A program made the position numbers and the translations under genes. From Eubacteriales bacterium (GTDB taxonomy: Bacteria; Bacillota; Clostridia; Christensenellales; CAG-138): DNA of 15,062 nt. Where the stretch lies: the NCBI GenBank assembly GCA_030695285.1, contig JAUYTF010000213.1, positions 1 through 15,062 of the forward strand. The letters run 5' to 3'. The notes below the pieces were generated by a model. That model made no database searches, was not told where the DNA came from, and worked only from the letters and a program-made list of their open reading frames with translations. Below are positions 1-7,266 of this stretch, piece after piece. Numbering within the stretch: the stretch's first letter is position 1; each line of letters starts with the position of its first letter.

Positions 1-3
1 TTA

Positions 4-27
4 TTGTATACAAGCATGCAAGCATGC
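4..27. promoter_or_regulatory. Palindrome and 8-bp tandem repeat upstream of the citrate-synthase-like gene
   Basis: Positions 4-13 read TTGTATACAA, a perfect 10-bp palindrome. Directly after it, AAGCATGC occurs twice in tandem (12-19 and 20-27). The palindrome fits the general T-x-G-T...A-C-x-A form bound by FadR-type GntR repressors, so it may be an operator for the gene starting at 43. The window begins here, so the promoter itself cannot be seen. The regulator family is an inference from the site's shape only. Confidence 0.25.
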
Positions 28-42
28 TATGAGGAGGGAACA

Positions 43-1407
43 ATGAGCAAGATCGTATTTGATGCCCACACAAATCTGCTGCGCGAGAACTATTATGAGT
101 ATGAAGTGCAGGATGTGCCGGAAGCGAATCTGTTCACGGAAATCTTCAATTTCGATGAGATTCCGAAGGTCGCGTTCAACCAGCGCCTCGTACCCATGCA
201 CATGCCCAAAGAAGTTTGGATCACCGACACAACCTTTCGCGACGGGCAGCAGTCCCGCGCGCCGTTCACGGCGGAGCAGATCGTGCGCCTGTTTGATATG
301 ATGCACGCGCTCGGCGGCCCGAACGGACTGATTCGCCAGAGCGAGTTCTTCGTCTACAGTCAGCAGGATCGCCAGGCGCTTGAAATGTGCCGCGACCGCG
401 GCTATCGCTTCCCGGAGATTACGACCTGGATTCGCGCCACGGAGGGCGACTTTAACCTCGTCAAGGAGCTCGGCGTGCGCGAAACAGGCATTCTCGTCTC
501 CTGCTCGGATTATCATATTTTCCATAAGATGAACCTCACCCGCAAGCAGGCGATGGACAAATATCTCAGCGTGGTCAAGATGGCGCTGGATCGCGGCATC
601 GTGCCGCGCTGCCACTTTGAGGACATCACCCGCGCGGACTTCTACGGGTTTGTCGTGCCGTTTGCGCATGCGCTGGCCGGGCTTTCCGAAGAGGCGGGGA
701 TTCCCATCAAGATCCGTTGCTGCGATACGCTGGGCCTCGGCGTGGCGTATCCCGGCGCGAGCCTCCCGCGCAGCGTGCCTGGCATTATTTACGGCCTCAG
801 GCACTACGGCAACGTGCCGAGTTCCCTTCTTGAGTGGCACGGGCATAACGACTTCTACAAGGGCGTCTCCAACGCGGCCGCCGCGTGGCTTTACGGCGCA
901 TCCGCCGCGAACTGCTCGCTGCTCGGCATCGGCGAGCGCACGGGCAACTGCCCGCTGGAAGGCATGGTCATGGAATACTGCTCGCTCCGCGGCACGACGG
1001 ATGGCATGAACCTCGAAGTGATCACAGAAATCGCCGATTACTTCGAAAAAGAGATCGGCTACGAAATCCCGCCGATGACGCCGTTTGTGGGCAAGAACTT
1101 CAACAGCACCCGCGCGGGCATCCATGCGGACGGCTTGCTCAAGGACGAGCGCATCTACAGCATCTTCAACACCGGCAAGATTCTCAACCGTCCGGCCGAG
1201 GTCATGGTGGACGCGCACAGCGGCACCGCAGGTATCGCCTACTGGCTCAACACGCGCATGGGCGTGGAGATCGACAAACGCAACCCGGTGGTCTCCGCCA
1301 TCAAAAACCGCATCGACACGCTCTACGAAGCCTGCCGCACGACGGTGATGAGCAATGAGGAGCTGGAAGCGATTGCGTCGGACGAGCTGGCCAAAGGCGT
1401 AAAGTAA
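43..1407 (+). CDS. HMGL-family condensing enzyme, probable Re-citrate synthase
   Basis: The 454-residue protein belongs to the DRE-TIM metallolyase (HMGL-like) family, which condenses acetyl-CoA with a 2-oxoacid. Visible motifs are DTTFRDGQQ at 62-70 (catalytic Arg66, metal-binding Asp67), HGHND at 266-270 (metal-binding His266 and His268), GIGERTGN at 295-302 and AGIHADG at 358-364. The stretch after the first motif (PFTAEQIV, then GGPNGLIRQSEFF at 91-103) resembles, from memory, the Re-citrate synthases of strict anaerobes such as Clostridium kluyveri, which make citrate for glutamate synthesis. It lacks the long C-terminal LeuA allosteric domain, which argues against classical isopropylmalate synthase. 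Homocitrate or citramalate synthase remain possible. The start at 43 is chosen because GAGGAGG lies at 31-37; a TTG at 4 is in frame but has no such site. It appears to be a single-gene unit ending at a terminator. Confidence 0.85.
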   Translation: MSKIVFDAHTNLLRENYYEYEVQDVPEANLFTEIFNFDEIPKVAFNQRLVPMHMPKEVWITDTTFRDGQQSRAPFTAEQIVRLFDMMHALGGPNGLIRQSEFFVYSQQDRQALEMCRDRGYRFPEITTWIRATEGDFNLVKELGVRETGILVSCSDYHIFHKMNLTRKQAMDKYLSVVKMALDRGIVPRCHFEDITRADFYGFVVPFAHALAGLSEEAGIPIKIRCCDTLGLGVAYPGASLPRSVPGIIYGLRHYGNVPSSLLEWHGHNDFYKGVSNAAAAWLYGASAANCSLLGIGERTGNCPLEGMVMEYCSLRGTTDGMNLEVITEIADYFEKEIGYEIPPMTPFVGKNFNSTRAGIHADGLLKDERIYSIFNTGKILNRPAEVMVDAHSGTAGIAYWLNTRMGVEIDKRNPVVSAIKNRIDTLYEACRTTVMSNEELEAIASDELAKGVK

Positions 1408-1432
1408 GAAAAACCGAAATACGGGTAAAACA

Positions 1433-1462
1433 AAAGAGCGGATCAAATGCGATCCGCTCTTT
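1433..1462. terminator. Bidirectional intrinsic terminator between convergent units
   Basis: A perfect 12-bp stem (AAAGAGCGGATC pairing with GATCCGCTCTTT) encloses a 6-base loop. It lies 25 bp after the stop of the citrate-synthase-like gene and 48 bp beyond the stop of potD on the other strand. The T-rich tail is better on the minus strand (TTTTGTTTT), so it probably ends the polyamine operon as well as the plus-strand gene. Confidence 0.88.
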
Positions 1463-1510
1463 GTGTATCTCGCGTGATTACGCAGGGTTTCTTTGTGTGA
1501 TTCGCTTACC

Positions 1511-2554
1511 CTATGCGGCCTTTACCTTTGTCCACGCATTCGAGAAGACCTTGACGAAGTCGCCGAGATCCTGGAAGATCTGGCAGCGATCCAACACGTC
1601 CTGCGGGGGATTATAGGTCGGGTCTGCGGCATAGGACGGGTCCATGAGCGCAAGCCCTGCTGCGTTCGGCGTCGAGAAGCCGATATAGTCCGAGTTTTGT
1701 GCGGCAACTTCCGCATCGCAAAGGAAGTTGATGAACTGCTCCGCTTCTGCGGTGCGCGTGGAGGTTTTGGGGATGATGATGTTGTCAAACCAGACGTTGC
1801 TGCCTTCCTTGGGCACGGCGTAGGCAAGGTCGGGGTTTTCCGAGATGCAGTAGACCGCGTCGCCCGAATAAACAACGCCCATCGATGCGCTGCCGTTGAT
1901 GAGTTCCATCTTGATGTCGTCCGTGAGATACGCGCGCACGAGCGGCTTTTGCGCGATCAGCGCTTCCTGCGCGGCGAGGATGTCATCTTCCGAGCGGGTG
2001 TTGATGTCGTAACCCAACTTTTTGAGCGTGATGCCGATGGTATCGCGCATGCTGTCGTACATCAGAATTTCACCCGAGTACTTCTCATCCCAGAGGATGT
2101 TCCAGCTGTCCACGGGATCGCTGACCATCGTGGGGTTGTAGAGTATGCCGACCGTGCCCCACATATACGGCACGCTATACTGATTACCCGGATCGAAGGC
2201 AAGGTCTAAAAACCGCGAGTCGATGTTGCTCAGGTTCGGGATGTTCGCCTTATTGATGGCGTAGAGCAGATCTTCCGCCACAAGCTTTTCGATCAGATAG
2301 TCTGAAGGGAAGCACACGTCATAGATGTTGTCCGCCGAGGCGAGCTTGACGAGCATCTCTTCGTTGCTGGTCATTGTCGTATACTTGACCGAGATGCCGG
2401 TTTCGTCTTCAAACTGGCGCAGTAGGTCGGGGTCGATGTAATCGCCCCAGTTGAGCACATTGAGCGTCACCTTGCTGCCGCCACCGCAGGCAAAAAGCGA
2501 GAGCGACAGCGCGAGTGCAAGCGCGAGACATGCAATTTTTTTCAGCGTTTTCAT
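1511..2554 (-). CDS. potD: Spermidine/putrescine ABC transporter substrate-binding lipoprotein PotD
   Basis: This 347-residue protein captures polyamines outside the membrane and delivers them to PotBC. A charged n-region and Leu/Ala-rich helix end in a lipobox (LFAC) with Cys23 as the lipidated residue, followed by GGG and the mature domain. Motifs of the polyamine-binding family are visible: NWGDYID at 35-41, FPSDYL at 82-87, MYDSMRD at 165-171 and VWFDN at 254-258. The aromatic and acidic residues in these motifs line the amine pocket in E. coli PotD. Length matches the family. The ATG is supported by AGGAGG (complement of 2565-2570), ten bases upstream. It is the last gene of the operon, separated from potC by 175 bp, and is followed by a terminator. 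The choice between spermidine and putrescine cannot be read from the sequence. Confidence 0.93.
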   Translation of the reverse strand: MKTLKKIACLALALALSLSLFACGGGSKVTLNVLNWGDYIDPDLLRQFEDETGISVKYTTMTSNEEMLVKLASADNIYDVCFPSDYLIEKLVAEDLLYAINKANIPNLSNIDSRFLDLAFDPGNQYSVPYMWGTVGILYNPTMVSDPVDSWNILWDEKYSGEILMYDSMRDTIGITLKKLGYDINTRSEDDILAAQEALIAQKPLVRAYLTDDIKMELINGSASMGVVYSGDAVYCISENPDLAYAVPKEGSNVWFDNIIIPKTSTRTAEAEQFINFLCDAEVAAQNSDYIGFSTPNAAGLALMDPSYAADPTYNPPQDVLDRCQIFQDLGDFVKVFSNAWTKVKAA

Positions 2555-2605
2555 GATTTTAATTCCTCCTGATTATGGTAAGAGTATATTTTTCTTCAAG
2601 CATCC

Positions 2606-2626
2606 TGCTATTAGATGGTTATAGCA
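2606..2626 (-). promoter_or_regulatory. Possible potD promoter with overlapping inverted repeat
   Basis: On the minus strand, TGCTATAAC forms an extended -10 element (hexamer complement of 2618-2623) inside an inverted repeat TGCTAT-N9-ATAGCA. No good -35 is present at 17 bp. The site lies about 50 bp before the potD start and could provide extra transcription of the binding protein, with the repeat acting as an operator. This is a weak call. Confidence 0.3.
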
Positions 2627-2696
2627 ATCGTCTAATTGGCTTATCACAAGTTTGCGATAGATGTTAATGGTAATAGTATACGCCGTTTTAACACAT

Positions 2697-2714
2697 TCTG
2701 CCGCCCGCAGCAGA
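2697..2714 (-). other. Hairpin in the potC-potD gap
   Basis: On the minus strand TCTGCTGCGGGCGGCAGA folds into a 7-bp stem (one G-U pair) with a CGGG tetraloop, 15 bases after the potC stop. No run of U follows, so it is not a normal terminator. Such hairpins after an upstream gene can stabilise or separate mRNA segments and so give the binding protein a different level from the permeases. That role is inferred. Confidence 0.4.
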
Positions 2715-2729
2715 AAAGACGCAATTTGT

Positions 2730-3539
2730 CTATCGCTTCATGCCGACTTTCTTGCTCTGCAGCTCGGCGTTTCTCTCCTCGCGAATGCTCTTGAGGTTGA
2801 CGATGAGTAGCAGCGTGACCACCGGCACAAAGATGATGGTAGAGAGCGCGGGGTTGACGCCGCGGCGCGCGGTGGCGTAGATATACATCGAAAGGTTATC
2901 CACGCCGTTTCCGGCAAAGAAGCTGATCACGAAATCGTCTAGCGAGAGCGTAAACGCCATGATGAGGCCGGAGACGATGCCGGGCATGATATCCGGGATG
3001 ACCACCTTTTGTATCGCCTGCATGGGCGTACACCCAAGATCCAGCGCCGCCTCGTAGAGCATATCCGAGCTCTGCCTGAGCTTGGGCAGCACGGAGAAGA
3101 TCACATACGGCAGGTTAAAGGTGATGTGCGCAATCAACAGACGTGTGTAACCATCCCGAAGCCCCACGAACAGGAACAGCAGCATCAGCGAGATGCCTGT
3201 CACAAGGTCGGGGTTGACCATCGGCAGCTGGGAGATGTTCTCCAGCAGCAGCCGGTCGCGCCGCTTCATGGCGTGCAGGCCGATGGCGGCAAGCGTACCG
3301 AGCACGGTAGCCACCACGGAAGAGATCGCGGCGACGGAGAGCGTCACCACCAGCGCATCCGTAATCTCCGGCGTGCGGAAAAGCTGGGCATACCAGTCAA
3401 ACGTAAAGCCCGTCCAGTTGCCGAGCGTCTTGCTCTGGTTGAATGAGTAAATGATTAAAATCAGGATCGGCGCGTAGAGAAACACGAGCATCAGACCTAA
3501 ATACGTGCCGGAGAAAAACTTCTTCAGGCGGCTTACCAT
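2730..3539 (-). CDS. potC: Spermidine/putrescine ABC transporter permease PotC
   Basis: This 269-residue inner-membrane permease pairs with PotB to form the polyamine channel. About six hydrophobic segments are visible, starting at residues 13-32, 62-90 and 112-126. The ABC permease EAA loop, which contacts the ATPase, reads YEAALDLGC at 162-170 and continues with TPMQAIQKVVIP to 182. SLDDFVISFF at 199-208 is characteristic of PotC-type subunits. Length agrees with E. coli PotC (about 264). The start overlaps the 3' end of potB by 7 bp, which implies translational coupling. A 175-bp gap separates it from potD. Confidence 0.93.
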   Translation of the reverse strand: MVSRLKKFFSGTYLGLMLVFLYAPILILIIYSFNQSKTLGNWTGFTFDWYAQLFRTPEITDALVVTLSVAAISSVVATVLGTLAAIGLHAMKRRDRLLLENISQLPMVNPDLVTGISLMLLFLFVGLRDGYTRLLIAHITFNLPYVIFSVLPKLRQSSDMLYEAALDLGCTPMQAIQKVVIPDIMPGIVSGLIMAFTLSLDDFVISFFAGNGVDNLSMYIYATARRGVNPALSTIIFVPVVTLLLIVNLKSIREERNAELQSKKVGMKR

Positions 3540-4360
3540 AGTCTTCCGCCTCCTTCGTCGCTGGTTTTGCGCTCGGCCTTTTTCATAAACGTCATGGAGA
3601 CGAGCACAAACGCGAGGAGTATGATGGACAGCGCGCTACCTGTGTCCCACGATTGCTCGGTGATGACTTTCATGTAGATCAGGTCGCCGTAAAGCATTGT
3701 CTTTCCGCCGCCGAGCAGCTGAGAGATGGCAAACGTGGTCGTGCTGGGGATAAACACCATCGTAACGCCCGATATGACGCCCGGCATGGAGAGCGGGAGC
3801 ACCACTTTAAGGAATGTCTTTCGCGGGTTTGCGCCGAGGTCTGCCGCGGCCTCGATATAGCTCTTGTCTAGCTTGATGAGCGTGGTATAGATCGGCAGGA
3901 TCATGAACGGCAGGAAGTTATACACCATGCCAAGCAAAACCGCGCTTTCCGTATAGAGCATATTTGTAAAGGCGCTGAGTAGCACCTTCCACGCATACGT
4001 GCGCAAAAGAAAGTTCATCCACATCGGTACGATAAAAAACACCGAAAGCAGAGCAGCCGTGGTTTTTTTCATCTGCGAAAGCAGATAGGCCACCGGAAAG
4101 CCTAGCAGCAGGCACAACAGCGTGGTATACAACGCAAAGCGCACGGAGTCCGCGAGCACGCGAAGGTTATCCCAGCTGGACGCCCGCACGATGTTTTCCA
4201 GCGTCACCGCGCCATCGCTCGTAAAGGCATAATAGAGAATCAGCAGCATGGGGGCGAGAATGAAAATCGCCATCCAGACGACATAGGGGTAGGCAAACAC
4301 GCTCCTGCGAATGAGCATGCCGGTTGCCGTCTTTGGTTTTGTTGTCTTAGTTTGCTTCAT
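3533..4360 (-). CDS. potB: Spermidine/putrescine ABC transporter permease PotB
   Basis: This 275-residue inner-membrane permease is the partner of PotC. A basic, Lys/Thr-rich cytoplasmic N-terminus (1-20) is followed by hydrophobic segments near 22-45, 73-96, 103-126, 141-164, 190-212 and 240-262. The EAA loop at 170-189 begins [20 protein letters not shown], the contact site for PotA. Family length is normal (E. coli PotB is about 275-285). The ATG overlaps the end of potA by 14 bp, and its ribosome binding site (GGTGAG on the minus strand) lies inside potA, so the two are translationally coupled. It also overlaps potC by 7 bp. Confidence 0.93.
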   Translation of the reverse strand: MKQTKTTKPKTATGMLIRRSVFAYPYVVWMAIFILAPMLLILYYAFTSDGAVTLENIVRASSWDNLRVLADSVRFALYTTLLCLLLGFPVAYLLSQMKKTTAALLSVFFIVPMWMNFLLRTYAWKVLLSAFTNMLYTESAVLLGMVYNFLPFMILPIYTTLIKLDKSYIEAAADLGANPRKTFLKVVLPLSMPGVISGVTMVFIPSTTTFAISQLLGGGKTMLYGDLIYMKVITEQSWDTGSALSIILLAFVLVSMTFMKKAERKTSDEGGGRLW

Positions 4361-5726
4361 TTGCGCTCACCGCGATCTTGTCTGCGGGTACGAAGAGGCC
4401 GATCTCCTCGCCGGACTCCATGTACTCCGCGGAATAAGCGATCCAGTCTTCCTCGCCGCAGCCGATGGTGACTTCATAGTGCGTTCCAAGGAACATGCAG
4501 GCGCGCACGATGCCCGTGAGTTCGCTCTCTTCCGGCGGGATCAACTTCACGTCAACGGGCGCTATTGCTACCAGCACGTCGTCCTTGGTTTCGAACGCTT
4601 CCAGCCCCTTGCAGGCGAAGCGGTGATCCAGAATCTCCACTTCACCATCGTCGGGGTATGCCACCGCGTCAAAGAGATTGGTTTGCTGCGTCTTCTTCAT
4701 AATATGGATCGCGTCCGGCGGGATCGAGATGCCGACCACCTGCCCGCGCTCGACGAAGTCAGTGGTCTGGATGATCCATTCGTAGCCGCCGCAGTCAACG
4801 TCCACTTCATAGTGCACGCCCATGAACACGACGGAGACCGCCTTGCCGAACACGCGCGCGCCGTCAGCCGGGACAATGTCGATGTCCTCCGGACGGACGA
4901 CCACATCCACCTCGGTGTTCTTGCCAAAACCCTTGTCAACACAGTCGTAGACCACGCCGTTCATGCGCACTTTAAAGTCCTGCAGCATGATGCCGGGGAT
5001 GATGTTGCTCTCCCCAATAAAATCAGCGACAAACGGGTTCTTCGGCTCGTTGTAGATATCTGTCGGGGTGCCGATCTGCTGGATCACGCCGTCCTTGAGC
5101 ACGACGATCGTGTCGCTCATGGTCAGCGCCTCTTCTTGATCGTGGGTGACGTAGATAAACGTAATGCCGAGCCGCTGCTGCATGTTCTTGAGCTCGACCT
5201 GCATCTCCTTGCGGAGCTTGAGGTCCAGCGCGCCAAGCGGTTCATCGAGGAGGAGCACCTGCGGTTCGTTGACGAGCGCGCGGGCGATGGCAACGCGCTG
5301 CTGCTGGCCGCCAGAGAGCTGCTCGACATAACGGCCGCCGTACCCCTTGAGGTTGACCAGCTCCAGCATGGCCTCGACTTTCTCTTTGATGACGTTCTTC
5401 TCGACACTGCGCAGCTTTAACCCAAAGGCGATGTTGTCCGCAACATTCAGGTGCGGAAATAAGGCGTATTTTTGAAAAACTGTGTTGACCTTGCGCAAAT
5501 AAGGCGGCGTGTTTGCGATGTCGACGCCGTCCATCTCGATGCGCCCTTCATCCGGCATGATGAATCCCGCAATCAGGCGCAGCATGGTCGTCTTGCCGCA
5601 GCCGGAAGGGCCGAGGAGGGTTAAAAACTCTCCGTCCTTGATATATAGATCGACATGCGAAAGTGCGACGTCTCCGCCGTAGAGTTTCGACACGTCGATG
5701 AGCTCGATGAGATGCTTGTCCTTCAT
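4347..5726 (-). CDS. potA: Spermidine/putrescine ABC transporter ATPase PotA with duplicated C-terminal TOBE-like domain
   Basis: This cytoplasmic ATPase drives the PotBC channel. With the start at 5726 it has 459 residues. Walker A is GPSGCGKT at 39-46, the Q-loop glutamine is Gln85, the signature is LSGGQQQR at 137-144, Walker B is LLLDEP at 158-163 and the switch histidine is His195. The C-terminal regulatory region holds two similar TOBE-like units, about 274-343 and 384-453. They share G-x-HYEV followed by a CG and a Trp five residues after the Cys (G303...W317 and G414...W428). Usual PotA proteins have about 360-380 residues, so the extra 90 are this second unit. The ATG at 5726 is chosen because AAGGAG (complement of 5735-5740) precedes it by 8 bases; an in-frame ATG at 5747 lies upstream of that site. 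It follows the regulator gene by 77 bp. Confidence 0.93.
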   Translation of the reverse strand: MKDKHLIELIDVSKLYGGDVALSHVDLYIKDGEFLTLLGPSGCGKTTMLRLIAGFIMPDEGRIEMDGVDIANTPPYLRKVNTVFQKYALFPHLNVADNIAFGLKLRSVEKNVIKEKVEAMLELVNLKGYGGRYVEQLSGGQQQRVAIARALVNEPQVLLLDEPLGALDLKLRKEMQVELKNMQQRLGITFIYVTHDQEEALTMSDTIVVLKDGVIQQIGTPTDIYNEPKNPFVADFIGESNIIPGIMLQDFKVRMNGVVYDCVDKGFGKNTEVDVVVRPEDIDIVPADGARVFGKAVSVVFMGVHYEVDVDCGGYEWIIQTTDFVERGQVVGISIPPDAIHIMKKTQQTNLFDAVAYPDDGEVEILDHRFACKGLEAFETKDDVLVAIAPVDVKLIPPEESELTGIVRACMFLGTHYEVTIGCGEEDWIAYSAEYMESGEEIGLFVPADKIAVSANEAN

Positions 5727-5803
5727 GCATTTACTCCTTAAATACAATGCGGCGCGCGGTCATCCCGCACCCCGGAAAAACGCGAATGGTGATATATAAC
5801 TCG

Positions 5804-6340
5804 TTAAAAACTCGGCGGGGTGCTGACCCAGAGTACGCGCGCTTCGGCTTTTCCGGAGTTCACCAGATAATGCACGCGCGTCGGGCGAAAATAAAAACTG
5901 CCGCCCTTTTTCACGCGATAACGCTTGGCGCCGATGACCAGCGTCACGCTCCCGCTGAGCACATAGCCGAACTCTTCGCCTTCGTGCGGGTCGTCCTCTA
6001 CACCGCTGACACCCGCGGGAATCGTCACGAGGATGGGTTCCAGCGCGTTTTTCTGCGCGTTGGTGACGAGCCATTGAATCGTGTAGCCGTCCGACTCCTG
6101 CTTGATAAACATGTCTTCCGTGCTGTATACGACGGACTCGTCAACCGATTCGCGAAAGAATCCGGCGATATCCGTGCCGAGCGCGGCGAGGATGTCCATC
6201 AGCGTGGCGATAGAAGGGGAGGTCAGGTCCCGTTCGAGCTGGGAGATAAACCCCTTGGTCAGCTCCGTGCGGGCTGCGAGCTCCTCCTGCGTTAAACCGC
6301 GCTGCTGTCGCAGCTGTTTAATCTTGGCCCCGATCTCCAT
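5804..6340 (-). CDS. Xre-family regulator with C-terminal cupin, probable polyamine operon regulator
   Basis: This 178-residue protein has an N-terminal helix-turn-helix of the Xre type (about 6-60, with GLTQEELAARTELTKGFISQLE at its core) and a C-terminal cupin_2 sensor domain (about 104-174). Cupin motif 1 lies at 119-137, with PHEGEEFGYVLSG at 118-130, and motif 2 includes RPTRVHYLVN around His157. The HTH-plus-cupin architecture is that of PuuR/SutR-type regulators. PuuR controls putrescine metabolism in E. coli, and similar genes head pot operons in Clostridia, so polyamine-responsive control of the downstream potABCD genes is the likely role. The start is supported by GAGGTGG upstream on the minus strand. 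It is the first gene of the transcript, downstream of a consensus promoter with a palindrome at the start site, which suggests autoregulation. The ligand is not known from the sequence. Confidence 0.88.
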   Translation of the reverse strand: MEIGAKIKQLRQQRGLTQEELAARTELTKGFISQLERDLTSPSIATLMDILAALGTDIAGFFRESVDESVVYSTEDMFIKQESDGYTIQWLVTNAQKNALEPILVTIPAGVSGVEDDPHEGEEFGYVLSGSVTLVIGAKRYRVKKGGSFYFRPTRVHYLVNSGKAEARVLWVSTPPSF

Positions 6341-6366
6341 TTTGGTCTACCACCTCTAAACTTTAT

Positions 6367-6383
6367 GTTTACAGTCACTAAAC
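6367..6383 (-). promoter_or_regulatory. Candidate operator of the polyamine regulator
   Basis: GTTTA-N7-TAAAC is an interrupted palindrome lying just 3 bp downstream of the -10 box, so it would overlap the transcription start. This is the usual place for a repressor site in an autoregulated Xre operon. Assignment to the neighbouring regulator is inferred from position alone. Confidence 0.45.
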
Positions 6384-6386
6384 GGA

Positions 6387-6415
6387 ATTAAACCAAATTG
6401 CATACGAAATGTCAA
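6387..6415 (-). promoter_or_regulatory. Sigma-A promoter of the polyamine transport operon
   Basis: On the minus strand a perfect -35 TTGACA (complement of 6410-6415) is followed by a 17-bp spacer and TTTAAT as -10 (complement of 6387-6392). The regulator start codon is 47 bp downstream. The match and spacing are close to ideal for a housekeeping promoter. Confidence 0.8.
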
Positions 6416-6560
6416 TGTATTTTTGGTGATTTTTTGACCCGTGGACACTAATTTTTTTCAAAGAGAACGGCTGTGTTTGCCGTGCATCCGATGCACCTTG
6501 AAAAACCGCGTCGTCATGCGAATATCTCTTTGTTTGGAAGCCGGGTCTATCCGGACTGTC

Positions 6561-6595
6561 GCGCTTGGTTTCGCGCTCTTGCGCGCGCGCTTTTT
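6561..6595 (+). terminator. Terminator-like GC hairpin in the hydrolase leader
   Basis: CGCGC (6572-6576), a TCTT loop and GCGCG (6581-6585) form a short hairpin inside a longer GC-alternating stretch that ends in TTTTT (6591-6595). It sits about 75 bp before the hydrolase start. With no gene just upstream on this strand, it could attenuate transcription into the hydrolase or end an unrecognised transcript. The stem is short, so this is a modest call. Confidence 0.35.
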
Positions 6596-6670
6596 GCATG
6601 ATAAACTCGAATGGTAAACAACTACACAGAAAGGGAATTGAACATAGAGGTAAAAGAAGGGAAGAAAAAC

Positions 6671-7213
6671 ATGAAAACTGGGATTGCCGTTTGCTTTCCC
6701 GGCACGGGGTTTACCTGCAAAGAGGCGCTCTTTGAGCGCTTGGCGAGCGATCTTTCCGCGCGCGGGTACGATGTTGTACGACTCGACTTTTCACACATCC
6801 CGTTTCGGGAGATCGAGTCGCTAGAAGAAGCGGTTGCCGTCGCGCAGCGCGCGGTGAAGCGACAGCTTTCCGGCGTTTCGTTTGCGGACTATGACGATGT
6901 CGTGTTTCTCTCCAAAAGCCTTGGGACGATCCTGGCGCCGCGCGCGGAGCAGGAATACGGTATTCGGCCAAGACACCTCTTCTTAACCCCGTTGAATAAA
7001 ACGCTATCGCTGGTGCACCCGGATTCCCGCGTGATCGCCATGGTGCTGGGCACACAGGACCGTTTTTTGTCCGGCAGAGCGCTGACGAGTTTTTGCGAGC
7101 CGAGAGGTATAAACTGCTGCCTCATCGAAGGCGTGAATCACAGTTTAAAGGACGATATGGACGCGGCGCGCACCGCGCAAATCATCGATCAGATCGCGAT
7201 GCTCTGCAACTGA
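6671..7213 (+). CDS. Small alpha/beta-hydrolase-fold protein
   Basis: This 180-residue cytoplasmic protein shows a compact alpha/beta hydrolase pattern: an early strand with an oxyanion-type turn (CFPGTGF at 8-14), a nucleophile elbow FLSKSLGT at 79-86 with Ser83 as the likely nucleophile, GTQDRFL at 127-133 with Asp130, and VNHSLK at 155-160 with His157. The elbow is S-x-S-x-G rather than the usual G-x-S-x-G. No signal peptide is present. The substrate is unknown. The start at 6671 is preferred because the protein fold begins there (MKTGIAVCFPG) and a purine-rich AAGGGAAG precedes it. An in-frame ATG at 6611 would add 20 charged residues unrelated to the fold. It lies 53 bp before the acetyltransferase and probably shares its transcript. 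Confidence 0.72.
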   Translation: MKTGIAVCFPGTGFTCKEALFERLASDLSARGYDVVRLDFSHIPFREIESLEEAVAVAQRAVKRQLSGVSFADYDDVVFLSKSLGTILAPRAEQEYGIRPRHLFLTPLNKTLSLVHPDSRVIAMVLGTQDRFLSGRALTSFCEPRGINCCLIEGVNHSLKDDMDAARTAQIIDQIAMLCN

Positions 7214-7266
7214 TTTTATATCATCGCGCGAACAACCGCGCAAATACACTACAGGACGACAGTAAC

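Larger units (their letters stand above)
6341..6670. other. Divergent intergenic region
   Basis: This 330-bp stretch separates the divergent polyamine operon and the hydrolase gene. The left third holds the operon promoter and operator. The remainder contains a near-perfect 15-bp inverted repeat (GTGCATC-C-GATGCAC, 6482-6496) and a GC-rich terminator-like element ending in five T (6561-6595). I could not find a convincing plus-strand promoter; TTGAAA near 6498 has a poor -10. An open frame on the minus strand at 6378-6599 runs through the promoter and is not credible as a gene. Confidence 0.5.

Noticed and set aside
1..1446. 481-residue open frame antisense to the citrate-synthase-like gene
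   Set aside because: It is the mirror of a well-supported enzyme gene, is rich in Arg/Ala/His/Val as expected of an antisense frame, and has no plausible domain. It also runs through the terminator.
4311..5420. 369-residue open frame antisense to potA
   Set aside because: Its Asp/His/Val/Leu-rich composition is typical of a complement of a GC-biased coding frame, and potA has every ABC motif on the other strand.
6378..6599. 73-residue open frame on the minus strand in the divergent region
   Set aside because: It reads through the -35/-10 of the polyamine operon, has a charged, biased composition and no clear ribosome binding site.
7093..7266. N-terminal extension of the acetyltransferase
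   Set aside because: The extension overlaps the end of the hydrolase gene and encodes a basic stretch unrelated to the GNAT fold. ATG at 7267 gives a normal-length domain.
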